Origin: Phoronis ovalis
Taxonomy: Eukaryota; Phoronida; Phoronidae
Length of the DNA stretch: 18,119 nt
Direction: 5' to 3'
NCBI GenBank assembly: GCA_028565635.1
Contig: JAOXYB010004901.1
Span: forward strand, 2,140-20,258
Shown here piece after piece: positions 12,401 through 18,119 of this stretch. Made by a program: the position numbers and the translations under genes. The notes beneath the pieces were generated by a model. It was not told where the DNA came from, did no database searches, and saw nothing but the letters and a program-made list of their open reading frames with translations. The first letter of the stretch is position 1; each line of letters begins with the position of its first letter.

Positions 12401-14191
12401 CATTTTAAGGAATGTGCATAGATCATTAATATGTTTTAAATCTAATTTTTCCTTTTCGCACAGCCTTGCGAGGCATAATACAAAACCACGTACCGGACAA
12501 GTTATGGGAGGATCCCTTTCTAAGCTGCATCTCGGGTAATTGGCTGTAATAGGGAAATAAATGGTTCTTTACCTGCAGGACACTACAGGTCAGTAATTTG
12601 TATGTAAATAACAGCAGTATCTATCAGATGTCAAAATCCCATGTAACACTGTGCCACGACATCTGGAGAGAAGTTTTTCAAAGTTAAATTGTCACCCAAT
12701 AGTTTTAGCATTTATTTGTGAGAAACTGTGTACTGCAAAATTGAAAATGTACTATTTCATATTAGGTCACCATCCCGTTTTCACTTTGTTATGTGTTCGT
12801 TAGACATTTCAGTTTTCCTAAAGTTATCACAAAAATTCAATTCCTTATACATTATGGACTTGTGCTGGCAGAACTGGAAGATTCCAAGCATACATCAATT
12901 TACGGCCGGTGTGCAGTGATTAAAACTAACTGGCATTTTGATTACTACTCCCTTAAGTTTTTATTATTAGGCATTCATTTATTTTGGCAATATAAAAAAA
13001 TCCCTTGGTTCAAATTTACCCAGAACAATCTTATGCAATAGGACCCACCATTTGCTATTGCGGCAGCCGTCAGCTGCTTGTGTTCTTGATAAGGATGTAC
13101 TGTCACGTCTAGACCTTAAGACAATGTACAATGTACAACCTTAGAACAAAGTTGCATAGCATTGCAAACCATAATATATAATTCATCAAACAGAATCAGT
13201 AAAATTGTTTTTTAAGGAAACAGTATAAGTAACTCAAGGTGGGAAAAAATTATTAAATGACCACGAAGGCTGTTGTTTTCTTTTTTCTTCAACTTCTTGT
13301 TATTGAATATGGTTACCCCCCAATAATGAAACAGCCTTGAAAAAGCTGCATTTTTGTTTAGTAAGTAGCATGATAACTTGTTTTTCACTTCATTGTCTGC
13401 GGCAAGAAACCACAAACATATTCTAAAGCACCTTCTATTCACTGTCCAGGGCCACAGGTATTTTATGGAAGATCAATACAGGCACAGGTAACATGTGCAT
13501 AATATACATATACCCAATTCCTCAAAATGGCTTGAAAACAAATTTTCCAATACTTCACGATTTAATCACATGGTTTAGAGATGTCAAGCAAGAATTGATT
13601 TTAAAATTAAATAATGTCAAAAATCCCTAAAAGTAGATGGAAATTTAAGTAAACTACCATCAAATAAATACAGCTTACCTGTTTTCTGGCAGTGATCACT
13701 GTCCCAACAGTTTTCTTTACATTCTAACGGACAATAATTCACGCATTCATCATCCTCTTTATTATATCTAATAAAATTATCATCAATTTTCTTTTTCGTG
13801 ATATAATCCCAGTCAATACGATTGGTATAGCAGAGACCAGGGTTCTTTTCTAGTCGCACGCCGCCATTCTCGATTGTCATTAAACTATACAATCCCAGTT
13901 CTTTTAAGTCGAACATCTCGAACACGATAAGCGCATATTGAAAGAAGAGTTCCGTCTTACCACGTATAACAGCGAGATTGGGGAATATGTGTCCTAAACT
14001 ATTGAGTCCATAGGCACGGTACAAGAGAAAGTAGCCAGTAATTTCGACAAGGTCTGGGAAATGAAACTTGTCATAATCATCTTTTTTACCGTAATCTATG
14101 AGGAGGATTTTAAGGTTGCCTTCAATGACTGTACAGTTGATGAGTTCTTTAAAATTGTCTACAGAATTCTGAATGGTGACACTTGAACACA
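276..14191 (-). CDS. INSR: Insulin/IGF-like receptor tyrosine kinase, 14 exons, partial at both ends
   Basis: This is the ectodomain and membrane anchor of an insulin-like peptide receptor, a disulfide-linked cell-surface tyrosine kinase that binds insulin-related peptides. Fourteen exons with GT/AG borders join in one frame: 13679-14191, 10162-10325, 9676-9880, 8962-9063, 8416-8563, 5445-5659, 5140-5269, 3215-3447, 2878-3048, 2411-2600, 1780-2141, 1142-1290, 673-829 and 276-408. They sum to 2872 nt, about 957 residues. In order they encode L1, the Cys-rich region, L2, three FnIII domains with the insert domain and cleavage site in the second, and one transmembrane helix. Residue numbers in the exon entries count from the first visible, partial codon. 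The signal-peptide exon is not found and the kinase exons lie beyond position 1. Mixed resemblance to vertebrate INSR and IGF1R fits a pre-duplication invertebrate receptor. Family assignment is near certain; the symbol is by homology. Confidence 0.97.
673..829 (-). CDS. INSR: Receptor exon: second half of FnIII-3
   Basis: Residues 862-913. Encodes [19 protein letters not shown], then [20 protein letters not shown] and TAPVTFPI. The INSR counterpart reads [20 protein letters not shown]. N-glycosylation sites NYS and NWT. The acceptor is TTTGCAG and the donor GTAAGT. It ends one base into the Glu codon that begins the transmembrane exon. Confidence 0.97.
830..1141. other. Intron between the two FnIII-3 exons
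   Basis: A 312-bp AT-rich intron. A short homopurine A-run lies next to the donor at about 1128-1136. Nothing else was seen. Confidence 0.75.
1142..1290 (-). CDS. INSR: Receptor exon: first half of FnIII-3
   Basis: Residues 812-861. ADDINQTS matches the INSR ADDIPG opening, and [21 protein letters not shown] matches the INSR pattern of W, P, then NPNGLI. N-glycosylation sites NQT and NGT. The donor is GTGAGT. Two AG acceptors lie 6 bp apart (ending at 1291 and 1285), both in frame; the upstream one is taken here, giving 149 nt. Confidence 0.93.
1291..1779. other. Intron between the FnIII-2 and FnIII-3 exons
   Basis: A 489-bp AT-rich intron. It holds a short (ATTT)n stretch near 1350-1366 and an (AAAC)n microsatellite at about 1487-1502. 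No coding signal was seen on either strand. Confidence 0.75.
1487..1502. repeat. (AAAC)n microsatellite
   Basis: Four consecutive copies of a CAAA/AAAC unit inside an intron. Short, probably polymorphic, no evident function. Confidence 0.7.
1780..2141 (-). CDS. INSR: Receptor exon: alpha/beta cleavage site and second half of FnIII-2
   Basis: Residues 691-811, the second longest exon. It begins [12 protein letters not shown], followed by five Arg and Asp (704-709; bases 2090-2104 encode the Arg run). This is the expected position for proprotein-convertase cleavage into alpha and beta chains. The new beta N-terminus is Thr/Ser/Asn-rich with N-glycosylation sites NTS, NGT, NST and NKT, then an acidic run KEEDEEEEE, then the rest of FnIII-2 ([12 protein letters not shown] matches INSR FTGYRIELQAC). 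The acceptor is TTTCTTAG and the donor GTAAGT. The acidic run comes from a GAA/GAG/GAC-rich stretch and may vary in length. Confidence 0.96.
2265..2350. repeat. Fragment of the interspersed repeat also seen at 3665-4670
   Basis: Contains ACATGGCCACCAGTTGGCTA, then TATTGGAAG and a GTCAAAATCA. This matches ACATGGCCACCAGTCGGCCA, TATTGGAAG and GTCAAAAGTA at about 4453-4500 with a few changes. It lies in the 269-bp intron just upstream of the cleavage-site exon, so the repeat makes up a good part of that small intron. Confidence 0.7.
2411..2600 (-). CDS. INSR: Receptor exon: insert domain and alpha-CT helix
   Basis: Residues 628-690. Contains the cysteine cluster [13 protein letters not shown] (residues 653-665), which corresponds to INSR GECCSCPKTD and forms inter-chain disulfides there. 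It then encodes [14 protein letters not shown] (678-691), the alpha-CT helix that packs on L1 and contacts insulin; INSR has TFEDYLHNVVFVPR. The ligand-contacting His, Asn and Phe are kept. The acceptor is TTTCTAG and the donor GTAGGT. It ends AG, completed by G of the next exon, as I recall for the vertebrate junctions around alternative exon 11. Confidence 0.97.
2878..3048 (-). CDS. INSR: Receptor exon: first half of FnIII-2
   Basis: Residues 571-627. [10 protein letters not shown] opens the FnIII fold. [19 protein letters not shown] is nearly identical to the INSR segment [17 protein letters not shown], and FEKRDYC matches FELDYC. N-glycosylation site NIT. The acceptor is TTTGCAG and the donor GTAAGT. 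It ends one base into a Pro codon completed by the insert-domain exon. Confidence 0.97.
3215..3447 (-). CDS. INSR: Receptor exon: second half of FnIII-1
   Basis: Residues 493-570. Encodes [14 protein letters not shown], then [16 protein letters not shown] and YFRTLPD. INSR has YQNVTEFDGQDAC and LKPWTQYAIFVKTLVT at the same places. The Cys of GRDAC corresponds to the FnIII-1 cysteine that links the two alpha chains in vertebrate receptors. N-glycosylation site NIT. The acceptor is TTACAG and the donor GTAAGT. Confidence 0.97.
3665..4633. repeat. Cluster of four related ~300-bp interspersed repeat units
   Basis: Four diverged units in the same orientation begin near 3665, 3988, 4120 and 4447. 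Shared blocks are ACCAACATGGCC, TTGGAAGTAATC, CCGAATATG, TGATCGGATAAAA and TTATTGCGAGACAAAG. Units one and three also share CATTTGACCTACTTGTCAAG, then CCTAGAACC, AATTGTCCAGG and CGCAATGTTA. The second unit is truncated. The last unit runs into a GAC/GCC trinucleotide tract (about 4602-4629). Open frames across it, such as 3970-4422 on the plus strand, come from the repeat and are not a recognised protein. The class is not determined. Confidence 0.8.
4640..4668. repeat. Hairpin at the end of the repeat cluster
   Basis: Inverted arms TATGCCCAGCCA and TGGATGGGCATA pair over 12 bp with one mismatch around a 5-nt loop. It lies just after the trinucleotide tract, so it may be the terminal structure of the interspersed element. 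Confidence 0.65.
5140..5269 (-). CDS. INSR: Receptor exon: first half of FnIII-1
   Basis: Residues 450-492. The peptide begins [10 protein letters not shown] and ends [11 protein letters not shown], matching INSR DLLGFMLFYKEA, with the FnIII core Trp in ATWTRF. One N-glycosylation site, NLT. The acceptor is TTTTTAG and the donor GTAAGT. The exon ends two bases into the Ala codon, which the next exon completes to give YREAPERN. Confidence 0.95.
5445..5659 (-). CDS. INSR: Receptor exon: end of L2 and linker to FnIII-1
   Basis: Residues 378-449. Starts [15 protein letters not shown], continues with [19 protein letters not shown] (the L2 end; INSR has GKLFFHYNPKLC), then a Thr-rich linker and NGDEAAC, matching INSR NGDQASC. 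N-glycosylation sites NTT and NHT are present. The acceptor is TTTATAG and the donor GTAAGT. Its length matches what I recall for the equivalent vertebrate exon. It is the last exon before the 2.76-kb intron with the transposons. Confidence 0.97.
5969..5976. repeat. Target-site duplication, left copy
   Basis: GATAGCAG lies immediately before the CAGGCATGGG end of the hAT-like element. The same 8 bases follow the other end at 6695-6702. An 8-bp duplication is characteristic of hAT transposition. Confidence 0.88.
5977..6694. mobile_element. hAT-like non-autonomous DNA transposon, 718 bp
   Basis: The left end reads CAGGCATGGGCAAATCGC and the right end, reverse-complemented, CAGGCATGGGGAAACGC. 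These are terminal inverted repeats starting with CAG as in hAT elements. Identical 8-bp copies of GATAGCAG flank them. Subterminal AAATATCCGA motifs occur near both ends, in opposite orientation at the left and right. No transposase is encoded: the 88-residue open frame at 6408-6674 resembles nothing I know. The element must have been moved by a transposase from elsewhere. It sits in the intron between the L2 exons. Confidence 0.88.
6246..6327. repeat. 41-bp tandem repeat, two copies, inside the hAT-like element
   Basis: CTTAATTATAGTA is followed by TTTAAAGATATTGTATGA (CTTAAAGATATTGTATGA in the first copy). The block occurs twice at an offset of 41 bp with a few substitutions. It is probably an internal duplication carried by the element. 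Confidence 0.8.
6695..6702. repeat. Target-site duplication, right copy
   Basis: GATAGCAG directly follows the right end (CCCATGCCTG) of the hAT-like element and is identical to 5969-5976. Confidence 0.88.
6950..8290. repeat. Old tandem repeat array, three diverged units, split by a later insertion
   Basis: Three related blocks occur at about 6950-7073 (partial), 7074-7292 and 8004-8290. Shared segments in the last two are AATTAATT with AAGATGC, then AAGGTCAT, GAACATTTTGA, the block from CAATGGCCTACCCC to GATGTC, CTGTAA, CTTCGA and ATAGCTT or ACAGCTT. The first block shares GACCTC, ATGACCTT and TGTCAAAGTAC. Several TGACCT half-sites recur. The 711-bp Harbinger-like element sits exactly between the second and third units. 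Confidence 0.72.
7293..8003. mobile_element. PIF/Harbinger-like non-autonomous element (MITE), 711 bp
   Basis: The left end GGGCTGTTCCGCTTTTAATT and the reverse complement of the right end GGGCTGTTCCGCTTTCAATT match over 24 bp with one mismatch. TTA flanks both sides (7290-7292 and 8004-8006), the 3-bp target usual for PIF/Harbinger. Subterminal CCCACCACC motifs recur near 7347, 7379, 7411, 7891 and 7928, and a poly-C tract adjoins the right end. No transposase is encoded. The middle carries a palindromic TGACGTCA at 7669-7676. Joining the flanks across one TTA recreates the tandem-repeat junction seen at about 8272-8290, an independent check of the insertion borders. Confidence 0.87.
8416..8563 (-). 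CDS. INSR: Receptor exon: middle of L2 domain
   Basis: Residues 329-377. Encodes [17 protein letters not shown], then [19 protein letters not shown], almost motif for motif the vertebrate L2 leucine-rich turns (SYALVSLSFFRKLRLIRG in INSR). The acceptor is TTTTTCAG followed by AG; the phase requires the upstream of the two AGs. The donor is GTAAGG. No N-glycosylation site was seen. Confidence 0.96.
8564..8961. other. Intron within L2
   Basis: A 398-bp intron. An 84-codon open frame runs at 8734-8988 on the plus strand but overlaps the receptor exon antisense and resembles no protein. Nothing else was seen. Confidence 0.7.
8962..9063 (-). CDS. INSR: Receptor exon: start of L2 domain
   Basis: Residues 295-328. 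Starts with the codon completing CPKV-C and continues with a [14 protein letters not shown] stretch, matching the L2 opening of vertebrate receptors (GCTVINGSLIINI in INSR). The acceptor is TTTCCAG and the donor GTAAGA. The phase fits both neighbours, and the exon ends one base into a Glu codon completed by the next exon. Confidence 0.95.
9064..9675. other. Intron between Cys-rich region and L2
   Basis: A 612-bp AT-rich intron without repeats above a few copies of short motifs such as ATATGTAATT near 9493-9510. No coding signal was seen. Confidence 0.75.
9676..9880 (-). CDS. INSR: Receptor exon: furin-like Cys-rich region, part 2
   Basis: Residues 227-294. Contains RRCITETQC, a long aromatic-rich loop ([13 protein letters not shown]), then [21 protein letters not shown] and the split codon for the V of CPKVC, the motif that ends the Cys-rich region in INSR and IGF1R. 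The extra cysteine pair that vertebrate INSR carries in the loop is absent, so this module looks more like IGF1R. The acceptor is TTTTGCAG and the donor GTAAGT. Confidence 0.96.
10162..10325 (-). CDS. INSR: Receptor exon: furin-like Cys-rich region, part 1
   Basis: Residues 172-226. Twelve cysteines occur in about 55 residues, in the spacing of the insulin-receptor Cys-rich modules: [17 protein letters not shown], then CLGGCTG, ECMVCKH and [11 protein letters not shown]. The last motif matches the IGF1R-type CPPNTY. The acceptor is TTTTTTCAG. The donor, GTAACA, is the weakest in the gene. The exon ends on a codon border (phase 0) and joins directly to the next Cys-rich exon. The Cys-rich region lies between L1 and L2 and helps set ligand selectivity. 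Confidence 0.96.
11102..11140. repeat. 20-bp direct repeat, two copies
   Basis: TTTGCACACGACACCCTATA is followed by GTTGCACAAGACACCCTAAG, two near-identical units in tandem. Minor feature in an intron. Confidence 0.7.
12072..12857. repeat. Long imperfect inverted repeat (foldback-type), ~215-bp arms
   Basis: The left arm at about 12072-12290 and the right arm at about 12649-12857 are diverged reverse complements around a loop of about 360 bp. The best-kept block is CCTAATATGAAATAGTACAT at 12168-12187, matched by ATGTACTATTTCATATTAGG near 12756. Further paired blocks are CCAGATGTCG with CGACATCTGG, and GTGAAAA with TTTTCAC. There is no open frame for a transposase and no clear target duplication. 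It may be a degraded foldback or MITE-like element. Confidence 0.75.
13679..14191 (-). CDS. INSR: Receptor exon: L1 ligand-binding domain and start of Cys-rich region
   Basis: Residues 1-171. This is the first visible exon; its acceptor is a TTTTTCAG and its donor is GTAAGC. It starts with two bases of a split codon, so the preceding exon must end in phase 1. L1 hallmarks are [13 protein letters not shown] near the start, then [18 protein letters not shown] and [10 protein letters not shown], each close to the vertebrate L1 repeats that form the primary insulin-binding face. The end, [15 protein letters not shown] to HCQKT, opens the furin-like Cys-rich region. That first module is shorter than in vertebrate receptors. 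One N-glycosylation site (NCT) sits where vertebrate INSR has NCS. Confidence 0.97.
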
Positions 14192-14700
14192 CTGAAAAAC
14201 AAAGCATAACTAATTACCATTAATTAAATTATCAAATATCTAGTAAGTGATCACTATACAAATGTTCGGGACATATCCATGGGTGAATTATTAACATTTG
14301 GTCTCCAGGGTTGGCACGCAATCAGTGCTTGCGACAGGCACACTGTGGGTGGTTTACAAACCAAATCCCAACTGATGGTTAGACATTATGGTTGATGCCA
14401 AACACATTCAAATTTAATCAACTAGAGAACAAAACCATAAGCCATCAGTATTAATTACGACTTCTGGTACTACTATTTGAGAGCCTCAATTGGACAACTG
14501 TATTGTGAAGTTGACGAAACTTCACTTATACTTTTGGAAACAAAATGAATATTGGAGATACTTTAATCTGTATTTGTTTAGATTGCTTACAGCAAATAAA
14601 TAAAATTAACTATTTATTTTCAGCTTACTAAATATCATTTTAACGTACTGTACATACATGTATGCTTGCTTTAACATGTTTTATTTGCATTTACATTCCG

Positions 14701-14795
14701 AAATAAGGAACCGCACGATGAAATAAGGAACCCCACGATGAAATAAGGAACCCCACGATGAAATAAGGAACCCCACGATGAAATAAGGAATCCCA
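14701..14795. repeat. 20-bp minisatellite, about 4.75 copies
   Basis: The unit AAATAAGGAACCCCACGATG is repeated four times head to tail. The first copy has one G for C, and a broken fifth copy (AAATAAGGAATCCCA) follows. The near identity suggests recent expansion and likely length variation. The period is not a multiple of three, so the open frame across it is not evidence of a protein. Confidence 0.95.
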
Positions 14796-17474
14796 TTTAG
14801 TTTCCGTTGATTCAATCCCTGCTTGGCATGAAAATTTGCAACATGCAAAAATCTATTGGGGCTAAAATATGTACAGTAGTGATCCAGGTTCACTGCCTAG
14901 TCACATACAAGGATCAGCTAATACAAGTATATATAACTGTATCATTATCTTTTTATTATAAAACTTGAGTAAAACTGGTTTAATTGCCAATAAATTTGAC
15001 CCGACAACTGATTTGCTTATACATAAATAACCAAACCAGACATGACCCTCAACACAAAGTAATTTTTAATACATGTTACTCTTATTTTAAATTAATCACT
15101 TTAATTCATAAAAATCTACTACTGGTACACATAGGTATCACAAAGACACCTCTACACATTGGCCTTATAAACAATACTAATTTTTTTCCATAATGTAGAA
15201 ATTTATAGTTAATAAATGCTATTTATAATTTTTATTACTTTTTGACTAAGATAAACAAACACCCACATTTCCTTATACAGATAAACAATCCCATGTTTCA
15301 CAAAAAAATAAAATTCGTCACATTCCAGAACAACTTCCTAGTCATGATACCTGTGAAATAATTAGGATACGATAGTTTGGTCTAAGCAGAGACTCCTTTT
15401 TGTCTTTTGTTAAACCACCTTTTATTAAATTTGCCTCCGTATAAAGGTATTGCCTTAGTGATACTACCAGAACACTAATTACAAAACTTTTAATTTAATT
15501 AATACTGTGAGATTCATTCCACAAGTACACATTCTGCACACTGTTTTAGAAAGTAAAGGCCATCTCATCTTGCATGTTTTTGACAGTTTCGCAAGTCCAT
15601 AAAAGTTAGGTTTCATTAATTTGCTGTTTTAGAAATTCCAGCTGCAACAAAAACCGCAAGGATTTTTTTGGGGTCTTTCTTTCTGCTTCAGTAAGTAGAC
15701 AGTGAGATTTTTAAAGCATGATCACCTTGTACACATAGTTGAGAACTCGCCAATACGGTAAAAAAAATTAAATTGTTTTGATCAAATTAGGAGAATAAGT
15801 AAGGCCAGCCACAAAAAATTCCCAACAAAGATTACCTGAAGGTGATCAACAGGCCTTAGCTTAATAATATGTTACAAATCAAAATTCTGAATTTTTATCT
15901 TCTGAAATTGCTCAAAATTTCTTAAACAGTATTTCATCAAAATAAAAATTGATTAGTTTTTTTGCAATTATTTCTTTGTCATCATAGTGACAGTCTACAG
16001 TGGTTTATTCAGTGCACTTAAAAGCTGACCTTGGTGACACCAGGAAGTCATACAGGTAAAAATATCATCAAAACAACTTCACACATCACTGATGTACAAA
16101 CAATGAAAGATGTGAACAAGCAAACTAGTCCTCTGAAATACATAATAAAATATAATATATATCCTCCAGGGCTACTGATTACTTTTAGACAAGTACCAAA
16201 CATGTATACAAAAAATATTGATAGTTCAGTCATAGTTTGTGCTGTAAGTTTAAACCTGGATACCTGGAACATGTACATAATTTTTAGGGAGAACACCAAT
16301 TCATGATAATACAGGCTTGTTGCTATATCTGAGTCGGCCCAACAAATCTAAAATTTTAATAATTTAGGTGTGCAAGATTAGATGGAGGTACCACAACAAA
16401 TGAGGCACTGGAAGGAACTGAAGGAACATCTGTAAAAATTATGTGCAGAAAGTCAGAGGCAGCAGATTCCAGTTTCTCTGAAGCATACACCTTTCTTCCT
16501 CATGTTTTGGCATCACAATGAAATACATAACAATGAAGTCACATATGTATATGCAAACTGTAATAATGTATCAGACATCTTTGTAGCAATTAACATGCAG
16601 ACACATTGAACTTCAAATGCCCTACATGGGTTGATTTACAGTTGAACAGAATCTTCTTCCTCAACTCCTTGAGCTTTATATAATGAATATTTTGCATGGG
16701 TAGAACATATGCCTTAATTCCATCAGTCCTATAAAACCAAGGCCTGTTATACTTTCTCTATCCTATGGGCCTCGTCTGTTCTGACAAATACATGATTTCT
16801 TAGCTCAAAACCCCTTTTCTGAGCACTCAATCTATATGTGTGCCAATATTTGTGCAACCAGTCAGCACTTAGAAAAAAAGGATTAATGATATGGGAACAA
16901 CAGGAAAATTAGGATGTCATTACTCAGACCAAGGAATTAAGGCACGTGGAAAGAAAGTGTGTAAGGCCACATTTTATGGAAGATGTTGTACATTCCACAA
17001 ATCAGCCACTGCCAGACATTTAATGTTCGAGGTGTCAGCATGTTAATTTCTACACTGTGACACTTTACATATTCTATAGGTGACTTTTTGTGGAGTGCTC
17101 AGACATGCGTTTTTTGGTTTGTTAAGAAGGAATACAGAGCATATAGCAGGTATAACCCTGTCAGTTAAAGAGAGCCAGCCAAAGTAATAATGAACATCTT
17201 TGCATCATAACAAACACAGCTGTTTTGTCCTGTTAATTACATGACTAGGACATAATACATCAGAGATATTCTTAAAATCATACATATATATGTGGATTGC
17301 ACAATAAGCATATATGACTGGATATTATTATAATGAATGTACAATTCCACACAACTGCCATCTATCAACTGAGAAAGGGCAATGAAAGTTCAAGGAGCTT
17401 AATTGCTATAAAAATATCTACACATTAAAAGAACAACATCAGTCATGTGTATGACAATTATATCCTACCTGCTC

Positions 17475-17656
17475 AGGGCAGCTACATAAAACACAAGTAC
17501 ACAAACCATGCACAAATTATAAACATATTATGTATGATTATTAGGGAATTATATATTTTATGATAATTATATAATATTTGTTCAAGACAGTTACACAAAA
17601 CACAAACCAGGCACAAATTATAAACATATTATGTATGATTATTAGGGAATTATATA
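17475..17656. repeat. Direct duplication offset by 101 bp
   Basis: A block of about 55 bp starting ACAAACCA (17501 and 17602), containing CATATTATGTATGATTATTA and ending GGAATTATATA, occurs twice with one mismatch. The similarity extends upstream (CAGCTACATAAAACAC versus CAGTTACACAAAACAC) with a 6-bp gap. It is a recent local duplication in non-coding sequence. Confidence 0.9.
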
Positions 17657-18119
17657 AAGTATTTTATTTTGTATTTTTCAATGTTAACTTAACTTCCATA
17701 ACTCAATAAAGTCAACTGAACATAAAAGTTTACGTTTGAACCATCAGCTACATAAATTATGGTAGAATAGAGTTGAATTCTTAAAAATAATCCATCTTTT
17801 TGCAAGTTACTTCAACTTTACATAAGCACAAGAAAACTCCGCAAAATCAGATAAATACAAACAAGTTTAATTTCTAACCAAGAACTACAGAACTATGGTA
17901 GCACAGAATTACACAAATGCTTAATAAATTAATCTTTTAATTTTTTTTAATATGCTCAGAATTATTTAAGAGTAATGTTACAATTCTGTTAATTATAACT
18001 AGCATTACACAATATTTCAACTTTGAGGATAGCAAACCGCTTTCTAAAACCATTTTCTTAAAACTATCTATTGGGAGCTATCGTCAAATTATTAGATTCG
18101 TTGCAAAAGAACATATTAT

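Larger units (their letters stand above)
10326..13678. other. Large intron between the L1 and Cys-rich exons
   Basis: A 3353-bp intron. It holds a small 20-bp direct repeat near 11102 and a long imperfect inverted repeat at 12072-12857. Open frames within it (12168-12362 minus, 12273-12539 plus, 12728-13041 plus, 13212-13442 minus) are short, low in complexity and match nothing I know. No unclaimed receptor exon is needed here, because the flanking exons join in phase and in sequence. Confidence 0.75.
14192..18119. other. Region upstream of the first visible receptor exon; no gene recognised
   Basis: 3.9 kb of AT-rich sequence. By position it should be the long intron after the signal-peptide exon, perhaps with 5' flanking sequence. 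It contains a 20-bp minisatellite and a 101-bp-offset duplication. Open frames at 14984-15193, 16031-16306 (plus) and 16048-16299 (minus) are overlapping or short and resemble no protein. No exon with a start codon, hydrophobic signal and the required phase-1 donor was found. Confidence 0.7.

Noticed and set aside
14681-14893. 70-codon minus-strand open frame with repeated YFIV and FLIS words.
   Set aside because: Produced by the 20-bp minisatellite read in rotating frames.
16031-16306. Overlapping open frames of 91 (plus) and 83 (minus) codons, the latter hydrophobic.
   Set aside because: They overlap on opposite strands in AT-rich sequence, match no known family, and the minus frame has no donor in the right phase.
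17471-17511. A minus-strand ATG followed by a hydrophobic stretch (MVCVLVFYVAALS) and a GTAGGA donor, a tempting signal-peptide exon.
   Set aside because: The donor leaves two bases, whereas the next exon requires one, so joining would shift the frame. It also lies within the local duplication and is only 13 codons long.

Overview
The window is eukaryotic genomic DNA, AT-rich and intron-rich. It carries most of one gene on the minus strand: the extracellular and transmembrane part of an insulin/IGF-receptor-family tyrosine kinase. I reconstructed fourteen coding exons from splice sites and protein similarity, reading from 14191 down to 276. All exon phases join without a frame break, giving 2872 nt and about 957 residues. 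The first exon (start codon and signal peptide) is not found. The cytoplasmic tyrosine kinase exons lie beyond position 1 and are outside the window.

Domain order along the receptor: L1 domain and start of the Cys-rich region (13679-14191); furin-like Cys-rich region (9676-9880, 10162-10325); L2 domain (5445-5659, 8416-8563, 8962-9063); FnIII-1 (3215-3447, 5140-5269); FnIII-2 with the insert domain, the insulin-contacting alpha-CT helix and the alpha/beta cleavage site (1780-2141, 2411-2600, 2878-3048); FnIII-3 (673-829, 1142-1290); transmembrane helix (276-408). The exon layout resembles the vertebrate INSR gene. The best-supported unusual coding feature is a run of five arginines at the alpha/beta cleavage site, followed by a glycosylation-rich, acidic beta-chain N-terminus.

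The introns hold several mobile or repeated elements. There is a 718-bp hAT-like non-autonomous element with an 8-bp target duplication. There is also a 711-bp PIF/Harbinger-like element with a TTA duplication, inserted into an older tandem repeat. A cluster of about 300-bp interspersed repeats ends in a GAC/GCC tract and a hairpin, and a related fragment lies in another intron. A long imperfect inverted repeat, a 20-bp minisatellite and a 101-bp-offset duplication complete the set. The 3.9 kb upstream of the first visible exon shows no convincing gene.

Organism: an invertebrate with a single receptor resembling both INSR and IGF1R. The low GC, intron sizes and repeat style fit a lophotrochozoan such as a bivalve mollusc, but this is an inference and a brachiopod, annelid or hemichordate is not excluded. 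I see no operon, CRISPR, tRNA or rRNA. I do not see a wholly new biological system; the interest lies in the receptor's processing site and conserved gene structure, and in the well-resolved transposon insertions.
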